Source of the DNA: Verrucomicrobiaceae bacterium
GTDB taxonomy: Bacteria; Verrucomicrobiota; Verrucomicrobiia; Verrucomicrobiales; Verrucomicrobiaceae
Direction of reading: 5' to 3'
NCBI GenBank assembly: GCA_947466075.1
Contig: CANIBP010000023.1
Location: 1 to 64,000 of the forward strand
DNA: 64,000 nucleotides
Shown: positions 24,516-32,602 of the stretch, one piece after another
Layout of the letters: every line of letters starts with the position of its first letter
Position numbering within the stretch: the first letter of the stretch is position 1
The notes under the pieces: generated by a model
The model's database searches: none
What the model was told of the DNA's origin: nothing
The model's input: only the letters and a program-made list of their open reading frames with translations
Translations under genes and position numbers: made by a program

Positions 24516-25760
24516 TCAGTTCAAGGCGGCCTGCACGGCGGCCTCATCGACACCACGCAGCTTAAACACGCGTAGCACGGTGTCTTCGATGAGATTATTC
24601 GGACACGACGCTCCAGCGGTGATCCCGAGCGTCACCGGACCATCGTTAGCTAACTTGGTTGAATAGCTTTCCTTCTCTGCTTTGAGATGAAGGTCGAAAT
24701 GCACAATCTGTTCCAATGATTTGAGGCAGTCGGCGGTGCGAATAAAGAAAGTGGGAAGCTGCTGCTCGCCGATTTCAACGAGATGCGTCGTGTTGGAGCT
24801 ATTGTAGCCGCCGACAACGAGCAGTACATCCAGCGGCTGCTGCAACAGGCCGAACAGGGAGTCCTGCCGCTCCTGCGTAGCACCACAGATGGTGTCAAAG
24901 ACCTGGAAGTTCGTGACACCGGCCTCGGGACCATGGCGGTCCAGCACGGCCTGCCGCAAACGGCGTTGCACTTCTTCCGTCTCCGATTTGAGCATCGTGG
25001 TCTGATTCGCTACGCCTATGCGTGTGAGATGAAGATCAGGATCAAAGCCATCGGAATGCGCTCCGGCTGGGAAACGCTTCAGGAAGGCTTCACGGTCACC
25101 GTCATGGCGGATGTAGTCGCAGACGTAATCCACGTCGGCCAGCGTCAGCACCACAAGATAGTTGCCCATACCGTCATCACCCATCGCACGCGAAGAGGTG
25201 GCGCGGGTTTCTTCATGTGAAGCCTTGCCGTGAATGATCGAGGTGAAACCGGTCTTCGCATACTGGCGCACACGTTTCCAAACGCTCATCACATCACCGC
25301 AGGTCGTATCGACCACCATGCAGCCACGATCACCAATCAGCTTCATCAGTCGCGTTTCTGCCCCGAAAGCAGGGACAATAACGACATCCTCGTTGGTCAT
25401 AGTAGCGACCATCGCTTCATGATCGACATTGGGAATGCTGACCACACCCATTTCGGTGAGCTGACGATTCACCTCTTGATTGTGGATGATCTCGCCTAGC
25501 AGGAAGACACGACGGTCGGCAAACACCTTCCGCGCCGCGTAGGCGAGGTCGATGGCACGCTCCACGCCATAGCAAAAGCCAAAATCACGGGCAAGACGAA
25601 CGGTGGTGTTGCCCACGCTGAGCACACTGCCACGCGCGCGGATATTTTCGACAATGTGGCTGCGGTAATGTGTCTCCACCTCCGCCTGCACACGCTCCAT
25701 GACCTCGGGTGTGCGTACATTCACACGACGGGCGGCTGGAGCGGGTGCTGGAGCGGACAT
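24516..25760 (-). CDS. ispH: 4-hydroxy-3-methylbut-2-enyl diphosphate reductase (IspH/LytB)
   Basis: The last enzyme of the MEP isoprenoid pathway, which turns HMBPP into IPP and DMAPP using a 4Fe-4S cluster. Three cluster cysteines are visible: LARDFGFCYGVERAI, CMVVDTTCGDV and GITAGASCPNNLIED. Other motifs are FLLGEIIHNQEVN, IIHGKASHEET and VVGGYNSSNTTHLVEI. At about 414 residues from ATG 25758-25760 (MSAPAPAPAA) it is longer than the E. coli type and has the extra internal segment (VCDYIRHDGDREAFLKRF) of the plant/cyanobacterial-like long form. A TTG-started extension to 25823 would run into the L,D-transpeptidase gene and is not preferred. Confidence 0.9.
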   Translation of the reverse strand: MSAPAPAPAARRVNVRTPEVMERVQAEVETHYRSHIVENIRARGSVLSVGNTTVRLARDFGFCYGVERAIDLAYAARKVFADRRVFLLGEIIHNQEVNRQLTEMGVVSIPNVDHEAMVATMTNEDVVIVPAFGAETRLMKLIGDRGCMVVDTTCGDVMSVWKRVRQYAKTGFTSIIHGKASHEETRATSSRAMGDDGMGNYLVVLTLADVDYVCDYIRHDGDREAFLKRFPAGAHSDGFDPDLHLTRIGVANQTTMLKSETEEVQRRLRQAVLDRHGPEAGVTNFQVFDTICGATQERQDSLFGLLQQPLDVLLVVGGYNSSNTTHLVEIGEQQLPTFFIRTADCLKSLEQIVHFDLHLKAEKESYSTKLANDGPVTLGITAGASCPNNLIEDTVLRVFKLRGVDEAAVQAALN

Positions 25761-25788
25761 TGAGGGAAAATTCAGGTCGTCAGACGGC

Positions 25789-26412
25789 TCAGTAGTACAT
25801 TTTACCCTTCGCGGCGTCTTCAAAGACCTTATTGCTCATCATATAGGAGTCTGGTGGGTCAGCGAGGCTGCTATCATCGAGCACCGGCAAGGTCTTACCA
25901 ATGGTGGCGTCCTCAGGCTGAGATTCGGCGATGTTGAGAGGCGTTCCAGACCTGATCATACTGAAAATCTTCTGCGCAGATTTGATCGGCAGACGCACAC
26001 AGCCATGAGTGCAGGGATAAGGCTTCACCCAGCCCCAGTGCATGCCGTAGGCGGATTGGAATTCCATCCAGAAAGTCATCGGATAACCGGCTCCAGGAGA
26101 GCTGGCACGACGACGATTGGCCACCTTGCTATAAATGGTGAAATTGCCTTTCGGAGTCGGGCTGCTGGCAGTGCCCACCGAGCAAGGGGTGGCGAGCAGC
26201 ACTTCGTTTCCTTCCATCACATAGACGCGCTGAGCGCTGGTGCTGAGTTTCAGCCGCACATTGGCAGGATTTTTCACCGCCTTGGCAGGTGGATCGAAGT
26301 TGAGCGAGTAGTTACCTTTTTTAACAACGGCGCAATTGCTCAAAGCAAGAGCGAGGCCGGCGAAAGCGAACGCTTTTATGGAACGGGCAAGAATGGAGAG
26401 GTTCATATTCAT
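25789..26412 (-). CDS. YkuD-type L,D-transpeptidase, lipoprotein-like N-terminus
   Basis: About 207 residues from ATG 26412 (MNMNLSILARSIKAF). The N-terminus is a signal sequence with a Cys (LALALSNCAVV) that could be lipidated, although N at -1 is unusual for a lipobox. The catalytic YkuD core is clear: VRLKLSTSAQRVYVMEGNEVLLATPCSVGTASSPTPKGNFTI, YPMTFWMEF, and the active-site motif CTHGCVRLPIKSAQKIF with the nucleophilic Cys. Such enzymes make 3-3 peptidoglycan cross-links or attach proteins to the wall. It lies upstream of ispH with 28 bases between and is divergent from gspE. Confidence 0.85.
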   Translation of the reverse strand: MNMNLSILARSIKAFAFAGLALALSNCAVVKKGNYSLNFDPPAKAVKNPANVRLKLSTSAQRVYVMEGNEVLLATPCSVGTASSPTPKGNFTIYSKVANRRRASSPGAGYPMTFWMEFQSAYGMHWGWVKPYPCTHGCVRLPIKSAQKIFSMIRSGTPLNIAESQPEDATIGKTLPVLDDSSLADPPDSYMMSNKVFEDAAKGKMYY

Positions 26413-26527
26413 GGAGGAGTTCGATGTAACACACGATTGCGGTGGCTCCACAGATTTTCTTCGCCGATGAAGGCTCTTGCAGCAAAGACGAAACTTTGCC
26501 TTCATGCCTGCGTTGTATCGCCCACAC

Positions 26528-28225
26528 ATGCCCGCCACCACTCTGATCGATGTTCTCGTCCGCACCGCCGCAAGCGCCGGATGCGCTGAACCCACCCGCC
26601 TGCGTCACACCCTCGAAATCGCCGCCGACAAGCGCCAGCCGCTCATGGATGCGCTGGTGGACAGCAGCATGGTGGATGAAGACCGCTTTTTTGCTCAACT
26701 CGCGACGGGATTGGGCATTCCGTTCGCTGAAAACGGTGTTGTCGATGCGGCGGAAGGCCTGCATAGCCGTTTTCCGGCCAAACTTGCGCTTCGCCATCGC
26801 ATCTGCCCTTCCCAACTGGCCGGCAGCGAGATGACGATCCTGACCTACAATCCCTTCGACCTCAACGCTCGTCAGGCCGTGGGTCAAGAACTACGCAAAC
26901 GCGTCCACTGGCAGATCGCACCGCGTCACCGTATTCTAGAAGCACTGCATCAGGGTTACGGCGTCGGTGCGGAAAATTTCGAGGAACTACTCGAAGGCCG
27001 CGAAGGTGATGATGAGCACGATGATCTCAAACAGGAGGTCAACGTACTCGATGAGGCCGACGAGGAAGCCACGGTGATGAATTTCGTGAATCAAGTCTTC
27101 CGCGAAGCACTCAAGGAACGCGCTACGGATATTCACGTCGAGCCGCTGGAGCGCGACCTGCGCATTCGCTACCGAGTCGATGGCAAGCTTCTTGAAGTTC
27201 CTGTGCCGCCGAACATGCGGGTATTGCAGGCCTCGCTCATCTCGCGCCTCAAAATCATGGCGCACCTCGACATCGCCGAGCGCCGCATGCCGCAAGACGG
27301 CCGCATCAACCTCGAACTCGATGGCGAACCCATCGACGTGCGTGTCGCGACGATTCCAAGCGTAAACGGTGAATCCGTCGCGCTTCGCTTGCTCACGCGT
27401 AAAAAATTCGATCTCATGGCGCTCGGGCTCGATCCCGCCACCGAGGCGACGATTCGCAAGCTGCTCGCCGCACCGAACGGCATCATCCTCGTCACCGGCC
27501 CCACCGGCTCCGGCAAATCGTCCACGCTTTATACTTTCCTCAAGGAGCTGAACACGAAGGAGCGCCGAATCGTCACCATTGAAGATCCGGTCGAAAACAA
27601 ACTCGACGGCATCATCCAGATCGCGGTGAAACCGGAAATCGACCTCACCTTCGCCGCCGGACTGCGCAGCATTTTGCGTGGTGATCCCAACGTCATCATG
27701 GTCGGGGAAATGCGCGACCAGGAAACGGTCGAAATCGCCATTCGTGGCGCTTTAACCGGCCACTTGGTGTTTTCCACGCTCCACACCAATGACGCCGTCG
27801 GCGGCATCTCACGTTTGCTCGACATGGGTATTGAACCCTTCATGATTTCGTCCTCCGTGCGTGCCTTCCAGGCCCAGCGCCTCGTGCGCACGCTCTGCGG
27901 TTTCTGCAAGCAGCCCGCGCATCACGAAGACAGTCACCTGCGCACCGTCGGCTTCCCGCTGGAATGGAAAAACAAGCTGTTCAAACCCGTCGGCTGTCGT
28001 TCTTGCCGTAACACCGGCTTCACTGGCCGTCTCGCCATCATGGAGATCTGTCTCATGACCGAAGCCTTGCAGGACAAGATCAACAACCGCGCCAACAGCA
28101 TGGAACTTAAAGCCCAAGCGCTCAAAGACGGCATGGTCCCGATGCGCCAGTACGGTTTCCGCAAGGCATCAGAAGGCATCACCACGCTCGAAGAAGTCAT
28201 GACCGTGACGGCGGCCAGTGAGTAG
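26528..28225 (+). CDS. gspE: Type II secretion ATPase GspE
   Basis: The cytoplasmic ATPase that drives pseudopilus assembly, about 565 residues from ATG 26528 (MPATTLIDVLVRTAAS). An N-terminal T2SSE domain is followed by the secretion ATPase core: Walker A GPTGSGKSSTLYTFL near 324, Asp box/Walker B region VTIEDPVENKLDGIIQ, LRSILRGDPNVIMVGEMRDQETVEIAIRGALTGHLVFSTLHTNDA. Near the C-terminus a tetracysteine zinc site (CGFC and CRSC) is present as in GspE/PilB. It begins a plus-strand run of secretion genes. No SD is seen at the start. An earlier frame start at 26477 is less likely. Confidence 0.95.
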   Translation: MPATTLIDVLVRTAASAGCAEPTRLRHTLEIAADKRQPLMDALVDSSMVDEDRFFAQLATGLGIPFAENGVVDAAEGLHSRFPAKLALRHRICPSQLAGSEMTILTYNPFDLNARQAVGQELRKRVHWQIAPRHRILEALHQGYGVGAENFEELLEGREGDDEHDDLKQEVNVLDEADEEATVMNFVNQVFREALKERATDIHVEPLERDLRIRYRVDGKLLEVPVPPNMRVLQASLISRLKIMAHLDIAERRMPQDGRINLELDGEPIDVRVATIPSVNGESVALRLLTRKKFDLMALGLDPATEATIRKLLAAPNGIILVTGPTGSGKSSTLYTFLKELNTKERRIVTIEDPVENKLDGIIQIAVKPEIDLTFAAGLRSILRGDPNVIMVGEMRDQETVEIAIRGALTGHLVFSTLHTNDAVGGISRLLDMGIEPFMISSSVRAFQAQRLVRTLCGFCKQPAHHEDSHLRTVGFPLEWKNKLFKPVGCRSCRNTGFTGRLAIMEICLMTEALQDKINNRANSMELKAQALKDGMVPMRQYGFRKASEGITTLEEVMTVTAASE

Positions 28226-28262
28226 CGTTGCAAATCATCCCCTGATTGAGTAATCTCCGCCC

Positions 28263-28502
28263 ATGACTCTCGCCGCCAATCCCCCCATCGAACTGCCGCT
28301 GGAAAAACTTACCGCCAAACAGAAATGGCAGGTCGTAGAGTTTCTTTGTGCAGACCTCAGCAGCAACCACGCTACAGAAATTGAGCCACCGGCATGGCAC
28401 GCCGATGTTTTGCGTGAGCGCGAAGAACGCGAAGCGCGTGGTGAAGCCGTCTGGCGGGATGTTGACGAAGCGTTCGCAGCCATTCGCCGCCGCGTGTCAT
28501 GA
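28263..28502 (+). CDS. Addiction module antitoxin of the toxin-antitoxin pair
   Basis: This 79-residue protein fits the short 'putative addiction module component' antitoxin family (TIGR02574 type): PLEKLTAKQKWQVVEFLCADL, then WHADVLREREEREARGEAVWRDVDEAFAAIRRRVS. The N-terminal helix plus charged C-terminal half, which binds the toxin, is typical. Its stop overlaps the toxin ATG by 4 bases (ATGA), the classic arrangement of such modules. It sits between gspE and gspF. The gene is complete. Confidence 0.75.
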   Translation: MTLAANPPIELPLEKLTAKQKWQVVEFLCADLSSNHATEIEPPAWHADVLREREEREARGEAVWRDVDEAFAAIRRRVS

Positions 28503-28795
28503 TCGTCAGACTTGAAGAATGGGCATCCGAAGACTTGATCGACGGCTTTGCCTTCTATCAGAAATGCGAGCCGGGTGCGGGCTACTATTTTCTTGATCGC
28601 ATCCAGCCTGAGATCATGGAACTCGCGGTGACGGGCGGTGTTCACCGCAAGCGGCATGGCTACCATTTTTGCGCCTCCAAACGTTTCCCTCATGGTTTCT
28701 ACTACAAGGTTCAGGACGACATCGTGAAAGTATATGCTGTGCTAGACTGTCGCCTCGATCCACGCACCATCCGCAATATTCTCCGCACGCGCTAA
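28499..28795 (+). CDS. RelE/ParE-family toxin
   Basis: This 98-residue protein resembles RelE/ParE-type toxins: a short beta-alpha start (MIVRLEEWASEDLIDGFAFYQKCEPGAGYYFLDRI) followed by a beta-rich half, HGYHFCASKRFPHGFYYKVQDDIVKVYAVLDCRLDPRTIRNIL. The KRFPHGFYYK and VYAVLDCR blocks are the conserved core seen in many ParE-like toxins, which inhibit gyrase or cleave mRNA. It is translationally coupled to the antitoxin and ends 3 bases before gspF. Activity here is not shown by the sequence. Confidence 0.75.
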   Translation: MIVRLEEWASEDLIDGFAFYQKCEPGAGYYFLDRIQPEIMELAVTGGVHRKRHGYHFCASKRFPHGFYYKVQDDIVKVYAVLDCRLDPRTIRNILRTR

Positions 28796-28798
28796 ACC

Positions 28799-30028
28799 AT
28801 GCCCGCCTTTGCCTATACCGCCCTCACCGCCACCGGACAGACCGTCACGGGTTCTGTCACCGTCGGATCGCGTGCTGAAGCTTTTCGGAAGATCGAGGCG
28901 CAGGCGCTGACGCCGGTAAAAGTCACCCAGGAAGAAAAATCGGATGCAGCAAAAGCTAAAGCGGTGGCGGATGAAGGACCGGTGAAATTGAAGCGGGCGC
29001 AGCTCATTTCGTTCACAGAAGAACTCGCGGATTTGCTCGATGGCGGCTTACAGATTGATCAAGCGTTTCGCGTGATGCAGGAGCGGCAAGAAGCACCTGC
29101 CCTGCGCCGCATTGCCACCACGATGCGTAATGAACTGCGCGAAGGTTCCACCGTGGCGAAGGCGCTGCGGAAAGCTTCACCGAGCTTTGATGATCTATAC
29201 TGCAATCTCGCCGCTGCCGGCGAAGTCAGCGGCTCGTTACCGAGTATTTTGCGCCGTCTTTCCACGAATCTCTCTGTGATGGCCGATCTACAGGCCAAAG
29301 TGACGCAGGCGATGATCTATCCTGCTTTCCTGATCGGTGCATGTATCGTGCTCATGGTCGTGTTCATGACGTTCATGGTGCCACAGATCATGGATTTGAT
29401 GGGCAAGAACGGCCAGAAACTCCCGGCTGCGACCCAATTGCTCATCAGCTTCAATCATTTCATGGGCCAATGGTGGTGGGCCATTCTAGCGGCGCTCACG
29501 GCCATTTTTCTGACCTTTCGCGGCTACATTGCCAGTCCTGTAGGCCGCCTGTGGTGGGATGATACAAAACTCAAGTTGCCACTGTTTGGCGCGATTCAAT
29601 CCATGCGCTTTTACGCGCAGTTTGCCCACTCACTGGGCAATCTCATCACCAATGGCGTGCCGCTGCTGAACAGCATCCGGTTGGTGTCTAAGATTTCCGC
29701 CAACGTCTTCATCCAGTCACTACTCGCAAAGGTCACCAGCCTCGTTTCCGAAGGTGCGCCGCTTTCCACGGCCTTGCGCAAGGTCGGCAGCTTCCCGCTG
29801 TTGCTCGCCGACATGATCGCCGTGGGCGAGCAGACCGGCCAACTCGGCAAATCGATGGAAAAATGTGCCGTGCGTTACGATAAGGAGCTCGACCGCCGTA
29901 TCAAGCGCATGACTGCGATGATCACGCCTATCATCCTCGTCGTCATGGCCGTCATGGTTGGCACCGTGGCCTACTCCATTGTTGCCGCCATCGCCCAAAG
30001 CGTTACTGGCATACGTGGTGGCGGCTAA
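28799..30028 (+). CDS. gspF: Type II secretion inner-membrane protein GspF
   Basis: A polytopic inner-membrane platform protein of 409 residues. It begins MPAFAYTALTATGQTVTGSV, the GspF start, with two T2SSF domains: LISFTEELADLLDGGLQIDQAFRVMQ with LRRIATTMRNELREGSTVAKALRK, then FYAQFAHSLGNLITNGVPLLNSIRLVSKI. Transmembrane helices follow each domain (IYPAFLIGACIVLMVVFMTFMV; IILVVMAVMVGTVAYSIVAAI). The C-terminal end matches the usual GspF tail. It overlaps the downstream gene start (TAATG at 30026-30030). Confidence 0.95.
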   Translation: MPAFAYTALTATGQTVTGSVTVGSRAEAFRKIEAQALTPVKVTQEEKSDAAKAKAVADEGPVKLKRAQLISFTEELADLLDGGLQIDQAFRVMQERQEAPALRRIATTMRNELREGSTVAKALRKASPSFDDLYCNLAAAGEVSGSLPSILRRLSTNLSVMADLQAKVTQAMIYPAFLIGACIVLMVVFMTFMVPQIMDLMGKNGQKLPAATQLLISFNHFMGQWWWAILAALTAIFLTFRGYIASPVGRLWWDDTKLKLPLFGAIQSMRFYAQFAHSLGNLITNGVPLLNSIRLVSKISANVFIQSLLAKVTSLVSEGAPLSTALRKVGSFPLLLADMIAVGEQTGQLGKSMEKCAVRYDKELDRRIKRMTAMITPIILVVMAVMVGTVAYSIVAAIAQSVTGIRGGG

Positions 30029-30093
30029 TGCAACGCAACCAACCCGATTTCTTTCTGTTCATCTCTCTCAAAATCCTGTTCAATCCTGACACC

Positions 30094-30546
30094 ATGAAAA
30101 TCCGCAAACAGCACTCAGCAACACGCCAAGCCGCCGCCTTCACGCTCATCGAAATCGTGATCACACTGACTATCATCGCCATCTTGGCCTCCGGCTCGAT
30201 ATACCTGCTCAAAGGCCAGATCGACTCTGCCAAGGACACACGTGTGGACAGCGATCTGCAAGCCATCGCGCTCGCCCTGCAATCGTATGAATCGCGTGCG
30301 CTGCGCATGCCAACGACAGAACAAGGTCTGCAAGCACTCGTGGAAAAACCGACCATCGAGCCGATCCCTGAAAACTATCGTGCCTTCATGGAGGAGATGC
30401 CGAAGGACCCATGGGGTCAGGCATACAAGTACCGCTTCCCCGCCCAGAAATCGAAGAAGCCTTATGACATCTATACCGCCGGGCCAGACGGACAGGAAGG
30501 CACAGAGGATGACATCGGGAATTGGAAGAAGACGGCGACAAAGTGA
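30094..30546 (+). CDS. gspG: Major pseudopilin GspG
   Basis: About 150 residues from ATG 30094 (MKIRKQHSATRQAAA), with the prepilin peptidase site A-FTLIEIVITL and a hydrophobic helix. The body has SDLQAIALALQSYESRALRMPTTEQGLQALVEKP and ends with DPWGQAYKYRFPAQKSKKPYDIYTAGPDGQEGTEDDIGNW, the strongly conserved calcium-binding GspG C-terminus. The frame can be extended to 30028, adding 22 residues that would make the leader too long. It polymerises into the pseudopilus. Confidence 0.95.
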   Translation: MKIRKQHSATRQAAAFTLIEIVITLTIIAILASGSIYLLKGQIDSAKDTRVDSDLQAIALALQSYESRALRMPTTEQGLQALVEKPTIEPIPENYRAFMEEMPKDPWGQAYKYRFPAQKSKKPYDIYTAGPDGQEGTEDDIGNWKKTATK

Positions 30547-30652
30547 ATGACGAATGAAATCCGAATGCCGAAGCACGAAAAACAGCCATGACGTGAGTGA
30601 TACCATCACCTTTCGTCATCGCTCCTTCCTTCGTCATTCTTCGGGTTTCACT
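30545..30652. repeat. Inverted 'aatgacgaat' repeat pair across the gspG/gspH junction
   Basis: The bases following the gspG stop contain gaatgacgaatgaaatccga (30545-30573 region), and a diverged reverse-complement partner with cttcgtcattcttcgggttt lies at about 30629-30651. The element makes an imperfect inverted repeat that spans the start of the next pseudopilin gene and encodes its leader. A similar 'tgac/gtcat' element lies at 33548-33660. Confidence 0.5.
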
Positions 30653-31258
30653 TTAGTCGAGATCGTCATCGCCCTAACTATCGTCGCTGTGCTGGCTGCG
30701 GCGACCGTGCCGATGTTAAAAGGGTTTCAAGATGAGCGACTGGCGCGCGAGCCAGTCACGGCACTGGTTAAACTGGCGCGTGAGGCACGCATGCGGGCGA
30801 TGACCGAGAAGCGGCCGTATCAGGTGGCGTTTCATGGCGGCGGCTTTACGGCCTCGCGTTACTTCAATCCCTATCTGCAGCTTGCCGAACTTCAGGAATT
30901 CATGGCAACAGGCGAAAATCCGCCGGTGGAGCAGCCAACGTTCGACAAGAACGACCTCGATAGCGGCGGCAGCGTCACAAAGACCACCGAACTGCCGCTG
31001 GCACCGCCTGCACCGAAGTACGATGAGCACTGGACGGAAAAGTACCAGATGCCGCAGGACATGAAGTACTCCCTTCAATTCTGGTATGACACAGAATCGA
31101 CCTACCTCGAAGGCGATTTGGTGCGGCTTTGGGTGTTTCAGCCCAGCGGCATCTGCCAACCGCTCAAAATCCACATCGAACGCGATTCCGTCACGTTCGA
31201 TGTAGAATTCGCGGCAATGACAGCGGACATAGTGAAGGAGAGCGTCGATCTCCGATGA
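30554..31258 (+). CDS. gspH: GspH-like minor pseudopilin with an unusually long leader
   Basis: A 234-residue pseudopilin: SSG-FTLVEIVIALTIVAVLAAATVPMLKGF is the prepilin cleavage site and N-terminal helix, and LAREARMRAMTEKRPYQVAFHGGGF is the GspH-like body start. Next is a low-complexity middle (EQPTFDKNDLDSGG), then MKYSLQFWYDTESTYLEGDLVRLWVF and SVTFDVEFAAM. The leader from ATG 30554 has about 31 residues, many times the usual 6-10, and is encoded by the repeat element. I found no better start. It overlaps gspI by 4 bases (ATGA). Confidence 0.8.
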   Translation: MKSECRSTKNSHDVSDTITFRHRSFLRHSSGFTLVEIVIALTIVAVLAAATVPMLKGFQDERLAREPVTALVKLAREARMRAMTEKRPYQVAFHGGGFTASRYFNPYLQLAELQEFMATGENPPVEQPTFDKNDLDSGGSVTKTTELPLAPPAPKYDEHWTEKYQMPQDMKYSLQFWYDTESTYLEGDLVRLWVFQPSGICQPLKIHIERDSVTFDVEFAAMTADIVKESVDLR

Positions 31259-31656
31259 AAACCGCATCCCCCAAGCGCCCACGCGGCTACATCCTCTTCG
31301 AACTGGTGATCGCGCTGACGATTTTCGCCCTCGCGGTACTGGGACTGGCAAAGGCGCTGAATCAAGCCCTGGAGACAGCCAATTTACTCAAGCGCGACCA
31401 GATCATCCGCATCGGTATGCGTAATCATCTGGAGGAGATCCGGCGCAAGCCGATCTCTGAGATGAGCATCACCAAGATGGACACCACGTATGGCGTCACC
31501 TACACCAGCAGCACGGAACCAGTTTCGCTCAAAACGACCAACGGCGGCACCTTAAGTGACATCTACAACCTCACCATCAAAGCTACTTCCTCATTCGATG
31601 GTGTGCCGCAGGAAGACACCCTGAACGTCTATGTTTACAAACCTGCAAAACCCTAG
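31255..31656 (+). CDS. gspI: GspI-like minor pseudopilin
   Basis: A 133-residue protein from ATG 31255: MKTASPKRPRG-YILFELVIALTIFALAVLGLAKALNQALE. The Y at the +1 position instead of Phe and G before it fit the prepilin peptidase site, and the Glu at +5 is kept. The rest (IRIGMRNHLEEIRRKPI, STEPVSLKT, DIYNLTIKATSSFDGV) matches minor pseudopilin I. It follows gspH with a 4-base overlap and overlaps gspJ by 26 bases. Confidence 0.8.
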   Translation: MKTASPKRPRGYILFELVIALTIFALAVLGLAKALNQALETANLLKRDQIIRIGMRNHLEEIRRKPISEMSITKMDTTYGVTYTSSTEPVSLKTTNGGTLSDIYNLTIKATSSFDGVPQEDTLNVYVYKPAKP

Positions 31657-32602
31657 ACGCCAGGCCGCGTTCACGCTGATCGAGGTTGTGATTGGTATCA
31701 CCATCCTATCGATGATCACGGCCACGCTGTTCGCGATTATTCGCGGTTCGGTGCGCGGTGCCGCAGAGATTGAGCACATCCAACGTGAAAGCGATTCCGT
31801 GAACCGCTTCATTGATCTGAGCCGCAGAGCCTTCACCACGCTGCCGAGCACCGCCACACTGACACTCAAGATGGTGCAAAACACGGAACCGATCATTCAA
31901 GAACTGACTTTAGCCGGAGCGCCCGACTGTTTTCCTTTCGGCATGAATCCCATCAGTCTCAAGGACACGACGCTGCGACTGCGGGCGCACCCTGATGCCC
32001 TGAAGGACACAAATGGCATGCCGCTGCATTACCTGAGCCTTTCGCGGGAAGATATCATTCCTAAAACAGATGACCGGCAGAGCAGCAGCCGCCAGTCCAC
32101 AACAGGATTGTATGCCCCTGATGAAGAAGGCCGCTACTGGATGCCGCTGCTGCCGGATGTGATTTCGCTCAAATGGCGTTTTTACGTCGAGAAGGAAGAC
32201 ACATGGTATGAGGAATGGAGCAAATCTGCATGGCCGGATTTGATTGAATCCCAACTCGTGCTCAAGGACCGCACGTTGCCAATTCGCATGGTGTATAGCG
32301 TTCCTGTCATTACACTCGTCGCAGGCAAGGCACCAGCGGCGAACAGCAATGCGACGGGCGCTGGCGGCGGTAACAATAATCAAGGCGGCGGCGGTGGGGG
32401 CGGCGGTCAAGGAGGTGGCCCACAGGGTGGAGGTGGTGGTCCTGGTGGCGGAGGCGGACGTGGTGGCCCGGGACGTGGTGGTTTTGGTCCTCCCGGTGGC
32501 GGTCCACCTGGTGGTGGCTTTCCTGGCGGCGGGGGCGGCCCGCCTGGAGGCGGCGGCGGTGGATTCACGCCCGGTGGTGGCGGAGGAGGAGCACCGCCAT
32601 GA
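31631..32602 (+). CDS. gspJ: GspJ-like minor pseudopilin with a Gly/Pro-rich tail
   Basis: A 323-residue protein with prepilin site RRQAA-FTLIEVVIGITILSMITATLFAII and the GspJ body (LSRRAFTTLPS, YWMPLLPDVISLKWRFYVEKEDTWYEEW, LPIRMVYSVPVIT). From about residue 235 it changes to a very Gly/Pro-rich tail of roughly 85 residues with repeated GGG, GPG, PPGG units and an Asn-rich start. Known GspJ proteins lack such a tail. It overlaps gspK by 4 bases. Confidence 0.85.
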   Translation: MFTNLQNPRRQAAFTLIEVVIGITILSMITATLFAIIRGSVRGAAEIEHIQRESDSVNRFIDLSRRAFTTLPSTATLTLKMVQNTEPIIQELTLAGAPDCFPFGMNPISLKDTTLRLRAHPDALKDTNGMPLHYLSLSREDIIPKTDDRQSSSRQSTTGLYAPDEEGRYWMPLLPDVISLKWRFYVEKEDTWYEEWSKSAWPDLIESQLVLKDRTLPIRMVYSVPVITLVAGKAPAANSNATGAGGGNNNQGGGGGGGGQGGGPQGGGGGPGGGGGRGGPGRGGFGPPGGGPPGGGFPGGGGGPPGGGGGGFTPGGGGGGAPP

